This document shows positions 25,086-36,965 of a stretch of DNA of 64,000 nucleotides, piece by piece. Source of the DNA: Gibbula magus (Eukaryota; Mollusca; Gastropoda; Trochida; Trochidae); the NCBI GenBank assembly GCA_936450465.1, contig OW388299.1, positions 37,149,548 through 37,213,547 on the forward strand. Direction: 5' to 3'. Position numbers and translations under genes: made by a program. Position 1 is the first letter of the stretch. Every line of letters begins with the position of its first letter. The notes beneath the pieces are model-generated. The model worked only from the letters and a program-made list of their open reading frames with translations. It ran no database searches and had not been told where the DNA came from.

Positions 25086-25304
25086 ACAGCCGTGATCTTG
25101 TTCCGCCGTGTGATGTAGCGCCCATAATGCCAAAAGTCTGGACCAGTAGCGAGACCTGTGACCCCAGAGATAAGCAACAGCGGCACTTGCGGCTTGGTGC
25201 TGCCCCCTAGTGAGAAAACGATGCAGCGGGTGTGTCGCCTCGACTTGCAGGGCATGGTTTCATGCATCGTTATCGGCAACATGATACCCAATCTCCAACC
25301 TCCC
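25086..25304. other. GC-richer unique segment
   Basis: This is non-repetitive and less AT-rich than its neighbours, containing CCGCCGTGTGATGTAGCGCC. It might be a conserved non-coding element or exon. The frames crossing it are not recognisable proteins. Confidence 0.35.
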
Positions 25305-25900
25305 AGATGTAAACTTCTCACTTATTCAAGTACTACCGTTTCACAACTATTTATAGGAGTGGAAGTGATTGAGATCTCCAGCCAATGGATTAAATGATTT
25401 GGATTTAACCTTTGGATTTATTTATTCAAATATTGAAGAATTTTTCAATGGGTTCTACAAACGCAAAGTAAACCTGTCACTTGTACAAGTACTGCTATCT
25501 GAGAACTAATCATATGATTGGATCTCAACTTTCAGGTGGATAGAATAAGTGATTTGGATTAAACCGTAAAGGATTATATATATAATATTGAAGAAATTTT
25601 CAAGGTTATTTTAAAAATTGCAGATGTTAACCTCTCACTTGTACAAGTACTATTGTCTAAAAACTATTCATTTGAGCAAAACCGACCTTCAAAAGGAAAG
25701 ATTAAGAGATTAGGATTGATTAAAAGGATAACCAGGAATAACTGGTAACTTTCACGATGGCAACTTCCAACTTTCTTAAATATACTACTGTCTAAAAACT
25801 ATTCATATGATCTACCTAGTTGTTGAACCTTTGATATGTAACTTTCCACTTACATTAACAAAATTGTTTCAAAACTATTTGTGGGAACAGAATTCATTGA
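25305..25900. repeat. Tandem repeat, about 160 bp, 3-4 diverged units
   Basis: AACTTCTCACTTATTCAAGT (about 25313), AACCTGTCACTTGTACAAGT (about 25471) and AACCTCTCACTTGTACAAGT (about 25631) start units, each followed by ACT..T.TC...AACTATTCAT and a GATTTGGATT block. Shorter remnants lie at about 25767 and 25843. Confidence 0.7.
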
Positions 25901-26076
25901 GGCACTCTCCAGACATATAAAACGATCATCAATTAATTTATCAAATTATGATTGATAAAATATGAACATTTCTTCATAAAGATAAGAATTTGGAATCTAT
26001 TGTAAATATTTGTTTGGAATAGTTATTCTAAGAATTCTTTTCCAAATTTAAGAATTATTAACAAATAATAACTCAT

Positions 26077-26286
26077 AATAAGTAATAATGTTTTTAAAAG
26101 AAAAAGAGAAATTTAATTTTTTGAAAAATAGTTAAGATTAATGATTTGGAATTTTTGGGGGAGTTTGAAACAAAATCTCAAAATAAGTAATAATGTTTTT
26201 AAAAGAAAAAGAGAAATTTAATTTTTTGAAAAATAGTTAAGATTAATGATTTGGAATTTTTGGGGGAGTTTGAAACAAAATCTATA
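26077..26286. repeat. Perfect tandem duplication, 105 bp x 2
   Basis: The unit from AATAAGTAATAATGTTTTTA to GAGTTTGAAACAAAATCT is present twice, apparently without a mismatch (26077-26181, 26182-26286). This is a recent duplication or an assembly duplication. It makes an open frame here misleadingly long. Confidence 0.9.
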
Positions 26287-26631
26287 GGCATGTATGAAAA
26301 ATTAATGTCCTATGAATTTATTGTATTTACAATGTATTTTCATACAGAAATTAATATGAAATATTACTTATTAAAACAACATAGAACTAAAAGTACTTTT
26401 GTCATCATAACATCATTTATTTTTCAAACTTAGTAAAATAATTTTTTTAATTGAAATAAACAGTATGATCATAAAACAATATTAATGTATTCAGATTCTA
26501 ATGAAGCAAATATTTACTCTATGTTGATAATAAATAGTAATCAAATATCTCATAAAACAGAGAAATATCACATTTCACAAACATATGAAATATATATGGA
26601 TTCACTAATGAACACAATCAGAAGTATCTTG

Positions 26632-26722
26632 TATGTGTATAATATATCCACAGGGATAATTAGTGCTGTTATTAGACAAAATCAGACACACAAAATGAAA
26701 CTGAAACATAATCATATTTTTT
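26632..26722 (+). repeat. Direct repeat pair, left copy
   Basis: GTATGTGTATAATATATCCA, then CAGGGATAATTAGTGC and AAATGAAACTGAAACATAATC, then ATATTTTTTT, recurs at 27817-27914 in the same order, about 1.19 kb away. Confidence 0.75.
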
Positions 26723-27816
26723 TAATGAAGAAGAATAATTAGTTTGTTTTTATCAAAATTTAATTTTCAAAATTTTGATTAATCAAACAAAACCAAAATT
26801 TAAATTAATGTTTTTCATCAAGAATACTTAATTTTTAAAAAATAGTCAGACAGAAAAGATGATAATGTAAATTAGTGCCTACAGCATATGACATCGTACA
26901 CTCTATTGGTACTCGTCAATTTCAACCTCTCATTATCCGAAACTTACAACTTCTGTCCTCATCTCCTGACATGATAGTGACCGAAATAAATCATTTAAGC
27001 TGTTTCATAGAAACTTAATGTCAATCACATAAACCCATTACAACAAGTTTAATATTTAGTTTTCTAATTTGGAACTGAGATTGTGAAGAATATGTTTCGA
27101 TGATTTAATTAGTTTTCCTATATACTGATTACTTATCGGTACATTGGCCAGGAATTATAAAATCGCAATCTTAATTAAATTCTTCTTATTACTTTGTTAT
27201 TGCTTTCGCAGGCTCCTAAAAGCTTGAGATCGTTTGTGTAACACTAGTCAAAGAAGTTATAAAATAAATTGTTTATCTGAAAATTAATGAAATGTGCAAT
27301 AGTTGATAATGTCGGCCATAAATCTTCAAACCAATTAAGCAGTAGCTATCTGCAAGGTAAGTATTCATTTCAATATATAAGGAGTCTATAAATGCAATTA
27401 ATTTGCTTAAGCATTAATATTGTATAGCTGAGTACACCAATTTCTTAATAAATTCTTCGATTTCACAATCCTGATTTTTTTTAAATGAATCATCAATGTC
27501 ATCAAATTTTGCATATACACTATGCCTACTTCTCTAATTATTGGAATCAAGGTGATTTTTTTCAAATTCATTCGACTTATTCATAACAATTATTTTGGGT
27601 CAATTCATATTTCAATCATGTAAGTACGAGATAACTTTTTCACTGTGAATCAAATATCACAATTTTTAAGAACTTAATTAAAAGCTATTTATGAAAAATA
27701 AAAACTCATTACTTTAAAGTAATAGCGTTTAATTCAGAAACAACTATAAGGTAGAATGAATTTATATTAGGATTAAATATCAAACATTTATATATATATT
27801 TATATATATATGATAT
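26723..27816. other. AT-rich sequence between the direct repeats
   Basis: No coding capacity and no internal repeat were noticed. Confidence 0.4.
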
Positions 27817-27914
27817 CCTGTATGTATATAATAAGTCTACAGGGATAATTAATGCCGTTATTAGACTTAATCACATACATGAAATGAAACTGAAACATAA
27901 TCATATTTTTTTTT
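27817..27914 (+). repeat. Direct repeat pair, right copy
   Basis: This matches 26632-26722, with (TA)n and a T-run tail longer than the left copy. Ending in a poly-T or A-rich-like stretch, it could be two copies of one dispersed element rather than terminal repeats. Confidence 0.75.
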
Positions 27915-28974
27915 TTATTCATACAGTGATACAGTATTTTATTTATATATATTCTCTAAAGTTTTGTACCAAACAAAATTTTATTTGTGAGAAAAGGATT
28001 GCGCACAAGATATACAACTTAGAACACCTTCTCCCTATAGTTTTGGATAAACACTCAGGAATAAGCACGAAGTCGTTAACTAAAGAATACAATAAATCCT
28101 GAACATATCATGAACCCAGGGATGAACCAAAGAGAGTAAAATTTGCTTTGTACAATGATGATAAGAGCAGGTTAGGCCAGCCTCCCAAATGGGCCTCATC
28201 ACTGTATAAGTTTAACAGTTGTCCACAAGTCCTATGAATATCCCATCAGAGGTGAACCGCGGCACTGTATTTGGATTAATCATGGCCTTCTCAGGCTAGT
28301 CTGGCCCCGCCAATATGTTTTCTGCTTGGCTTGCTGTTATGACGAACCTCTGCAGCATTTAGAAGGCAGATGTAAATACCAAGCATCGGGGAACATTCCC
28401 TCGCAGAAATGCGATCTTCTTCAATTGTTGATGAGGGGCACCCCGGCCCTGCCGATAAAGGGGCATTTATCTGATAAACAATGGCCGCCAAGGCAGGCTC
28501 ATTACTATCGCTAAAGATACACTGAGTCCCACAAATAACAAACCCTCGTTTCCACCTCAGTGCTTCCTTGTTCACCACCTCCGTAATTGTCTCTATGGCG
28601 ACCCGCGTCATTCTACCTGCCGAATTAAAGACAAAAAGCTTCGCGATAAATTAGTGATCTCCCCTCGTCAAATAATACATCTCGGCCACAAAAGGAAATG
28701 TGCGTGGGAAAGTTGATAAAAGTTCAAGCTTGTCTTTTAGTTTAGATGTGGCATGTTTCTTGCTATTGATGAGGCTGTATGAGTGTCTGATACCCTGTTA
28801 AAGCAAGGAAATCAAACATTTCCACTTAAAAAGCTACAATAAGTGTTGAGAGCACCTGTCTGGTGCTATATGTTCACGCAACGCTTCAGAAAAGGAGTCA
28901 TTATCTCACAGGCTTGGCTGGTAGCAGTGTTTTTTTAATCCTCTACTATTTCTGATTGGGGTCATAGGCTCTGG
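27915..28974. other. Unique sequence with GC-richer core 28.15-28.63 kb
   Basis: The core contains CpGs, is not repetitive and has no recognised protein. It is a possible conserved non-coding element. The flanks are AT-rich and featureless. Confidence 0.35.
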
Positions 28975-29224
28975 GGGTGAACGAGAGGGGGAAGGAAGAG
29001 GGGGGGGGGAGGAGATTGTTTGGGCCAGGGGTCTAGTGGAGATTTTTTAAAAAGAGTTTGAGGGGAGAATAGTGAGGGTAGAGGGTATTTAGCTTTACTT
29101 ACAGCTTCAACATACTGGTGTATAAGGGGTTGGGGTGGGGATGTAGGGTGTAGGGGGTGTCTATGACGGAGGAGGTTTTACGTGTGGGGTGTGTTTGGTT
29201 CTTGTGAAGTAGGAGGGACAGCCT
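28975..29224. other. G-rich, polypurine-leaning lead-in
   Basis: It contains a run AGAGGGGGGGGGAGGAG (about 28999) and many GGGGT(G) strings. It adjoins the 69-bp minisatellite and shares its purine bias but not its unit. Confidence 0.6.
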
Positions 29225-30540
29225 TGTGTGGGGGCCCAGTGTGAAGAAGACAGAGGTGGGGGTAATTGGTTTTGGGGGTGAGGGAGAGCCTTACAGTGTA
29301 GGGGCCCAGTGTGAAGAAGACAGAGGTGGGGTAATTGGTTTTGGGGGTGAGGGAGAGCCTTACAGTGTGGGGAACCAGTGTGAAGAAGACAGAGGTGGAG
29401 TAATTGGTTTTGGGGGTGAGGGAGAGCCTTACAGTGTGGGGGCCCAGTGTGAAGAAGACAGAGGTGGGGGTAATTGGTTTTGAGTAGGATGGAGAGCCTT
29501 ACAGTGTGGGGGCCCAGTGTGAAGAAGACAGAGGTGGGGTAATTGGTTTTGGGGGTGAGGGAGAGCCTTACAGTGTGGGGGCCCAGTGTGAAGAAGACAG
29601 AGGTGGGGGTAATTGGTTTTGAGTAGGATGGAGAGCCTTACAGTGTGGGGGCCCAGTGTGAAGAAGACAGAGGTGGGGTAATTGGTTTTGGGGGTGAGGG
29701 AGAGCCTTACAGTGTGGGGGCCCAGTGTGAAGAAGAAAAGAGGTGGGGTAATTGGTTTTGAGGGGGAGGGAGAGCCTTACAGTGTGGGGGCCCAGTGTGA
29801 AGAAGAAAAGAGGTGGGGTAATTGGTTTTGAGGGGGAGGGAGAGCCTTACAGTGTGGGGGCCCAGTGTGAAGAAGACAGAGGTGGGGTAATTGGTTTTGA
29901 GGGGGAGGGAGAGCCTTACAGTGTGGGGGCCCAGTGTGAAGAAGACAGAGGTGGGGTAATTGGTTTTGAGGGGGAGGGAGAGCCTTACAGTGTGGGGGCC
30001 CAGTGTGAAGAAGACAGAGGTGGGGTAATTGGTTTTGAGGGGGAGGGAGAGCCTTACAGAGTGGGGGCCCAGTGTGAAGAAGAAAAGAGGTGGGGTAATT
30101 GGTTTGGGGGGTGAGGGAGAGCCTTACAGTGTGGGGGCCCAGTGTGAAGAAGAAAAGAGGTGGGGGTAATGAGTTTTGGGGAGAAGGAGAGCCTTACAGT
30201 GTGGGACCCAGTGTGAAGAAGACAAAGGTGGGGTAATTGGTTTTGAGGGGGATGGAGAGCCTTACAGTGTTGGGGCCCAGTGTGAAGAAGAAAAGAGGTG
30301 GGGTAATTGGTTTTGAGGGGGAGGGAGAGCCTTACAGTGTGGGGGCCCAGTGTGAAGAAGAAAAGAGGTGGGGTAATTGGTTTTGAGGGGGATGGAGAGC
30401 CTTACAGTGTGGGGGCCCAGTGTGAAGAAGAAAAGAGGTGGGGTAATTGGTTTTGGGGTCGAGGGAGAGCCTTACAGGGTGGGGGCCCAGTGTGAAGAAG
30501 AAAAGAGGTGGGGTAATTGGTTTTGAGGGAGAGGGAATCA
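29225..30540. repeat. 69-70 bp minisatellite, 19 copies
   Basis: CCAGTGTGAAGAAGA recurs 19 times between 29235 and 30500 with a spacing of mostly 69-70 bp. The unit is GTGGGGGCCCAGTGTGAAGA, AGACAGAGGTGGGGTAATTG, GTTTTGGGGGTGAGGGAGAG, CCTTACA. Variants are AGACAGAGG versus AGAAAAGAGG, and GGGGTGAGG versus AGGGGGAGG or AGTAGGATGG. They cluster: AGACAGAGG dominates the left part and AGAAAAGAGG the right. 69 is divisible by three, so frames stay open by chance of period. The purine-rich, glycine-rich readings are not treated as a protein. Confidence 0.95.
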
Positions 30541-31739
30541 TATTGATGTATAAAGAAGGATTGGAAAGTGACAGAATACAAAAAGGAAGTGGGAGGGGGA
30601 GAGAATGAAGGTAAGAGGGAAATAATAAATAAATATTTCTGAATCCCTGGTATTGAAGTCATTTTGATAAGCCCTGATGGGATATACCAGGTGCTGAATA
30701 ATTTGTATTTTTAAAAATTTGAGACCAGGTCAGTGGAAAATCTTATTTATTACATGAAAAAACACAGTGTACTAATCCTTTGATCTGGTTACCTCAAGGT
30801 AATATAAATATTTGTCACAAAGGATTAAGGTTGCAAAAGGGGAGCATTAGGGAATATCCAGAGAAATCCAAAAGGTATACTTTTGAATGGCTGCAGAATT
30901 TAGGACAAGTATTAGATAAATTTCTATTAAATTCAATCCCATTCAAAAAGGAATGTTGATTACATGTGGCAAGCATAATTACCCTTGGAAGAAAGGCTGA
31001 GAAAGCAAACCAATACCATTCTTTGAATAGAGTCTGAAAGTGGTATCTATGGAATATAGAATAATCATTTTTCATCAACTGCATCTTTTAATTTATTCTG
31101 AAGAGAATCTATCGCAATCACCTGTTTTTTAACAATTATCTTTTTTTTTATCGTTTTTGATTTATATCATCATTTACAATCCAATTTCCATATCTTCTCT
31201 GACAGTTTTCTCAAATCTAGAAGCATTTTCATACCATACCATGTTTTGTATATATTCATCTAAGACTTTTTAAATACCTTTCTTTCGCTGTTATATATGT
31301 TTCATATGTTAATATTCCAGAGAGCTGTCACAAAATGTCTGACAAGAATCCTGGACTTTTCAAGCATTTAAAAAACGGGCTAAAATTCCATGTCAAAAAC
31401 ATTATTTATCAGATTCAGATAAGCAGAATTGCACTGATTCCTGAAAAACATTTCAACTTACAAAACAAAATCCATGTGAATAATTTTAAATGTTATTAAT
31501 GATGTTCTGGGAATTTCCTTGACAAAAATTTTCCACTTAAAATGGACAAATAGATGTGGTTATTATCAGAGCATTTATCAAGGTTGAAAAAACTCCATCC
31601 ATTTCAGACTTCAAATCATTTATGTGGATTAGACTCAAAATGACAAATCTCCAATGGAAAGACAATGCGTACATCTCGACTTTTTAGGTATCAATTTCGA
31701 GTTTTTGAACATATATTTTTTTATTAAAAAAATATCCTG
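30541..31739. other. AT-rich sequence, nothing recognised
   Basis: The first 80 bp are still purine-rich. The remainder is plain AT-rich DNA. Confidence 0.4.
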
Positions 31740-32950
31740 GAGGTGTGTAGCCGACAGTTTGGTCATTTGACATACTGGCGATTGGGCGCAGCGATTCCGC
31801 TAGAGCCTCGATGTGACAGGGGCGATGGCAGTAGTCATTTACGTAATCACACCGAGAAACACAACTCTCTCTCTGATCTATTTCAGGCTCATGATTGACA
31901 GTACGAGAGAGACGTTTTTTCTCAATGCAGTGCATTAGCTACGCGGCATTATTTGGATCAAGTTAGACAAGAAACAAGGCACCATTTTTTCTTGACAGTC
32001 TGAAATGAAAAGAACACCATTAATATTCTTCATCGAGCTAAAAATGTCATTGGCGGAGAGTGATTTCATTAGTAATTCTATAGAGTGACCAGAGCGGTGA
32101 CAAAGGCGTGAAGACATCGCTACAGCATTACTGCCATTGAATCAGAGTTGGCTAATTTTGAGCAAGCTGTACAAGTATCTAATTCCACCTATAGTCTCTA
32201 AAGAAGCCCTGTTGATTAATGTGTCAGGAGAGAACATGTGATTCATTAGCCTCGTCCCTTTCCCCTTTTACGCCACAACATTTCAGCACCGGTCCTGATA
32301 AAAGATGACATTAATTCTCCGTAATCTGTAGACATATAATCATATTCATTTCTCTCATTTTTTGTCCTTTTAGTATGTTGTGTATATTTGTGTCTTCTCT
32401 GCTCATGGGGATACCTGGGAGGTTTATCACCAAAGGGAGATAATCCTATCTGAGTAATGCCTGCCACTAAATATCATGCACGATTTTATCAGCAATCTGA
32501 ACTTCTTTCGAGTCTGTTATTAAAAAACAAGTCAATTTCAATTCTGATAAAGAACTTTCAACCGTGTTGTTGACCTTTCCCAATGAAAGCGTATTATACG
32601 CGGATCAACGCTTTTTACCCAAACTTGCTTGATATTGTCTTACAGAGTATGGGCGTGTGACCATTTCCCTCACCCGCACAGTTGGAAATACTTGATATTT
32701 TGGCAGAAGGCCTAATTAAGTCTTCCTGCTGGAGAATTCCACTTGGGTTTTGATAGCCCTAGCAAGACCACGGGCACCTGGTATCATTTTATAGGCATCA
32801 CTCGCCAATATCGCAGCTTTCATTTTCAATCTGACATGGGCCATATTTAGAACATGACAGGTCTTTGTGTTGCGCTTGTTGTTCTTGGCAGCCATATTGC
32901 CCATTGGCTCTGATTCCCCATTAATACCGCGCATCAGCACAATGAGTGAG
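31740..32950. other. Non-repetitive, CpG-containing stretch; possible conserved non-coding DNA
   Basis: Two blocks (31740-32130 and 32640-32950) are less AT-rich, lack internal repetition and contain motifs such as TTACGTAATC (about 31839) and CCTAATTAAG (about 32711). No frame is a recognisable protein. A regulatory role is only a possibility. Confidence 0.35.
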
Positions 32951-32984
32951 AGCTGGTTCTACACATATCTCCAGTAGGTGAACC

Positions 32985-33545
32985 ACCTATCAATTGCATC
33001 CACACAATTGGGAACATTAGGAACAGCGGGGGAACGCGGCATTGTTCAGAGAGTTCTGAAAACTTTGGTTAACAAAATACCAGTTGGTACTCCATAGCAT
33101 TTATGCAATTGGCAACATTAGGAAGAGCGGGAAATGCGGCATTGTTCAGAGAGTCCTGAAAACTTTGATGAACAATGTTGATACTCCAATGCATTTATGC
33201 AATTGGGAACATTAGGAACATATGGGAACGCAGCATCGTTCAGCGATTTCTGAAAACTTTATATAATATCAGTTGGTACTCCATTGCATCAATTACAGAG
33301 GATAACATCAGAAACACGCCATTGTTCAGTAAGTTCAGAAACTTTGGTGAATAATATTACCAGTTGATACTCCATTGCATCAACACAATAGGGAACATCA
33401 AGAACAGTTGGGAACATGGCATTGTTCAGCAAGTTCAGAAAACTTTGGTGAACCATCTAACATCAGTTGCTACACCATTGCATCAATTACAAAGGGGAAC
33501 ATCAAGAACAGTCGGGAACATTGAAAATGAGTCCTCAAAACATGG
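32985..33545. repeat. Tandem repeat, about 95-115 bp, 5 units
   Basis: The unit order is CCATTGCATCAA.ACAATTGGGAACAT.AGGAACAG.GGGAA..CGGCATTGTTCAG..AGTTC.GAAAACTTTGGTGAA, then CCAGTTG.TACT. Starts lie near 32992, 33096, 33190, 33280, 33372 and 33476. Units are moderately diverged, and the first two share GAGCGGG/GCGGGG variants. Confidence 0.8.
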
Positions 33546-33934
33546 TTGACTTGGTAGAAGTAAAATGACTCATTACTGAACACTGATGCTCTGGCAATTA
33601 GTTTGGCAAGAAATTCCATCTTAGAATCAGTTTTTGTTATTATCTCTAAAGTTTGATCAGTTCATTTTCTTTACAAAACTCTTAAATAATTAAATATTAA
33701 TATGTCTTTGCCATGCCAATATACAAACGTAAATTCCTTAGGTAAAAGGCACTTCACTTCAAAATTTCAGCAGGTGCAGTTCTGCAGAAGAAGTCGAAAT
33801 CATTAAACCTTTACAGATAACGGCCCATGTCATCTTGCCTTATAGACCTATCAGCTAAAAAATATCACTCCATATTTTTATCTTTAATGTTTTAATTCTA
33901 TGTACTTTTAAGTCACTGTTATACAAAGGATTGA
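33546..33934. other. Unique sequence, no gene seen
   Basis: AT-rich DNA with nothing recognised. Confidence 0.45.
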
Positions 33935-34244
33935 GGTGATTTGGTGTTTAATATTGCTTTCAAAAGTATTTCACTTACATCATGGCTGCTAGTATTATAG
34001 CAGGGAGAAAGTCTGCAATACTATTATGGCTACACATTGCGGTGAAACCTGAAAGCACAGCTGGAACTAGCAAACCATGGGTGGTACAGCGTTGAAATTC
34101 AGTGTGACTGCACCCAAACCTTACTGCATGTAGAACAGTTCTCTACTGCAGACAAAGTTGCCAAGTACTTGGTAGGATTCGAACCCCGGACCTCTTGATC
34201 TGAGGACGAACTCTCTAGCCACTGCACTATCCCGCCCCCACGAG
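33935..34244 (-). mobile_element. tRNA-headed SINE, copy 3
   Basis: A complete minus-strand copy. The head is at the right (TGGGGGCGGGATAGTGCAGT, B box complementary to GGATTCGAACC at about 34176), and the 3' end lies at the left beside AGGTGATTTGG. A short direct repeat GGATTGA flanks it (33928-33934, 34245-34251) and may be the target-site duplication. Divergence from the other copies is moderate. Confidence 0.88.
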
Positions 34245-34251
34245 GGATTGA

Positions 34252-34980
34252 AGTAATAAAACCAAAAACCAAAACTATAGGGATCTCGTCCACAAGCCAA
34301 CAGCACTCGTTGATGAAAGCAAATTATCTGTAAGCCTCAGATACATTTTACTGTTGTTGGTATATTATGTACCAGGAGACACACAGGTGAGATTTGCTAT
34401 GTACCTATACTGACAGGTGAGATTTGCTTTATACATGCACTGTCAGAACACCTAGACTGGCCACACCCGACTTAAGAATATTTGTTTACATTGGCCCGAC
34501 TGTATTTCCAGTCACAACAGTCAAGCACTAAAGTTTCTTTTTGCTGTGAACTGTTTTCCCAATCCTACAGCGACTCTTTCGGGAGCCATTAGTTTCCAGT
34601 AGTTTCAACATTCATCTTTGCTGGCCTCTTCACTCTTGAATGGAAAAAACACTCACAAATATAACGCGTTACACACCTGAATTCAAGGAAAACATATCAG
34701 GAAGCGGTCAATATGTTTTGAAGGTGATCAGTTGTGGAGCAAGAGGGGGTTCCAACAATTTAAGATTTTCAATCATGGCGAAAATGAGAAATCACAGAAT
34801 TTTTCCGGAATTTGTTGAATTTATTCATTTATATATACACAAACTGTTGTTATGACATCTACTCAATATCTTTTACGCAGGAATTATTTCAAATATTTAC
34901 TAAAATCCTCAATATGTAGACATAAGAAGACTTGTAAATTATAAACAACAAAATTGTTTTTTCAAACTGATGTTCGTCAA
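34252..34980. other. Unique sequence, no gene seen
   Basis: GACAGGTGAGATTTGCT occurs in two near-copies (about 34383 and 34411), making a short tandem duplication of about 30 bp. Otherwise no feature was recognised. Confidence 0.4.
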
Positions 34981-34987
34981 CAAATAA

Positions 34988-35266
34988 TTTACTTTGACCA
35001 TTGTGTTCAATAACGATCCCGCGAAACTGATCATGTCGATGGCCTTAATCATAGACATAGATGTATCTCTTGTTGAGACGGTGAAAAAATTTGGTTCCAT
35101 AACCATTTTTAATGATGCCAATTCCGTATTGCATGCAAGTCTCCAAGAAATAAAGGAACCAAACAAATTGATGCTGGTAGGCGAATCTTGTCTTGCAATC
35201 AACGATGCTGTTTCGAAGGAGGGCCAGATCTATCAACAAACCCTAACCAAAAGCAATAAATTATAA
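34988..35266 (+). pseudogene. Protein-like fragment, possible coding relic
   Basis: An uninterrupted frame from 34988 to a stop at 35264-35266 encodes about 92 residues. They have balanced, non-repetitive composition: alternating hydrophobic and charged residues, NNDPAKL near the start, VKKFGSITIFNDA in the middle and EPNKLMLVGES towards the end. A stop codon (34985) precedes it, and there is no ATG at the left edge. It could be an internal exon or a decayed exon. The pattern vaguely recalls the segment after the coiled coil in mollusc TRIM-type proteins, but I cannot confirm that. No RING, B-box or NHL unit is visible nearby. Most frames of this length in this window look random; this one looks less so. 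Confidence 0.3.
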
Positions 35267-36402
35267 ATCCATTCATCATTTTCTTGAATTTTCATTTACA
35301 CTCCTAAAACTGCACGCAAAAAGTGTCTTCAATAATAGGCGAGGGCTGTGAAGACGAAATCCGACACATTCTGTTATCGTACTTGACAGCAGGACCAAGA
35401 ACTTTTAGCTCACGGAAAGTGTCTGCACCTAGTAATAAACCCATTTACAACTTGGAGAGCAAAAAACATAACTCATAAACATCAAGATTTCCCCTGATAA
35501 CAGTGGACTCATTCCAGGGAGGTATCCCTTCTCCTTCGCAGCCAAATGTGAAAAAAATGATGAAATTGTAATATTTGTTGATCGTTAGTCGAAGCTATTA
35601 CTTAGAAATAGGCCTCTGTTGAAAGGTTGTAATGGAAGGAGGTTTTCGGATATATCATTAAATGTGTCGTTTAAAGAATTTTGGCACCATTTTCGCTAAT
35701 TTCATATCTTGTATGAGGAAAAAGGATCTCTTAAAGATATATCTGTGAAAAAAAGCATATGTAAAAGTTATTTATCATTTTTGAAAAACACTGTTCTGAC
35801 ATTATCAGTTTGTAATTGCATTTTCTGATCATCCTTTTACTGCAATTTCTAACTTGCTTCAGTCCATGTTATATTGCTTCAGTCAACAAAACAAATTAAA
35901 TTTTTGAATTATTTCGATTTAATTTAAGTAGATTCAAACTTAAACAATGCTGAATACCTACTTGATTGTGATCTTGTATATGAGATAGTCTAAGATTTCA
36001 AAAGAGCAATTAAGTCTAAAATTTTCTTATATTCATAATAATCTGAGATATTAATCTAGATGCAGATGAATTTAATGTAAGCAAACAGTGGCATTCCAAT
36101 AGTGGAAAAGGATCTTGTTATTATTCTAGAAAAATATTTAAGATATATTGGATAATTATAGCAGGATGTCAAAATCCATACCAGTGAATGTTAATTCTAC
36201 AGTTTTCATAATATTCCAGACTTTAAAATGGTTGAAAAATATCATACAGAATCCAGTTTATGCTTAAAATTTCAAGATGGCTGCTGTCAATATCTAAACC
36301 TTTCAATGGCCTTCCTCATGTTGGCATGTTCTTGAGAAAATTAAATAACCAAAAGAAAAATCAACTCAAATTTCATCAACTCAAATTTATGGTTAATCAT
36401 AA
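35267..36402. other. Unique AT-rich sequence, no gene seen
   Basis: No gene, RNA or repeat was recognised. Confidence 0.45.
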
Positions 36403-36511
36403 GGGCCGAGATTTTAGAAGATCTCTTAGCGTGAAGACGGTTGTAAGCAGCACACATTAACATTGGGTTAAGCCCAACTTAGCATTAAGGGAGCTTCGAA
36501 AATCTCGGACC
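36403..36511. mobile_element. Fold-back MITE, GGCCGAGATTTT type
   Basis: GGGCCGAGATTTTAGAAGAT (about 36403), then CTCTTAGCG, pairs with the right arm, whose complement reads GGTCCGAGATTTTCGAAGCT then CCCTTAATG. That is about 22 matches over 29 bp. The interior carries AACATTGGGTTAAGCCCAAC, a second small palindrome. The 109-bp element has no coding capacity. Confidence 0.75.
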
Positions 36512-36864
36512 AGTTGAAATGTAGACAGTGCACATATATAATCACAATAGCTGATCGACAACTCAAACTATATCTATTTTTTAAAACTTTACAATGTAAT
36601 AAAATTGCAATATTTCATCAACACTAAAACTAACTGAAACACCAACAGAAATTAATGTGAAATAACTTAATTGATAATCTTGACGATGGAATCTCTCTTT
36701 GAAATACATTTTCATCTTATTTGTTATTCTTTCTAACTGTACCATAAACAATTTCATGATTGTATTCTAATGAAATTCATTTCTAATTTAATTTTGTTGT
36801 AAAGAGAATTGTGTCATGCAGACTTGGTCAATGAACAAGACCTGGAGTTGAAAGATTTGTGAGT
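36512..36864. other. AT-rich sequence, nothing recognised
   Basis: No feature was seen. Confidence 0.45.
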
Positions 36865-36965
36865 CTCGTACAGTGTTGCGTCCCTGGTCAAGGCACCTCA
36901 TCCCCAGTCCACCCAGCTGTTTAACTGGGTACCTGGACGCAGGAAGTACGGACCTATACGGTCAC
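36865..36965 (+). repeat. Dispersed repeat with CCACCCAGCTG..TGGGTACCTGG core
   Basis: CCCCAGTCCACCCAGCTG..AACTGGGTACCTGG is a core I recognise as widespread in marine invertebrate genomes. A relative in the opposite orientation lies at 62.2 kb (ACCAGGTACCCACTTGTAC). The ends are unclear. Confidence 0.5.

Noticed and set aside
29226..30495. Repeated 23-residue Gly/Glu-rich open frames
   Set aside because: The unit length of 69 bp keeps the frame open by arithmetic. Indels shift it repeatedly, frames exist on both strands, and there is no start, splice or signal context.
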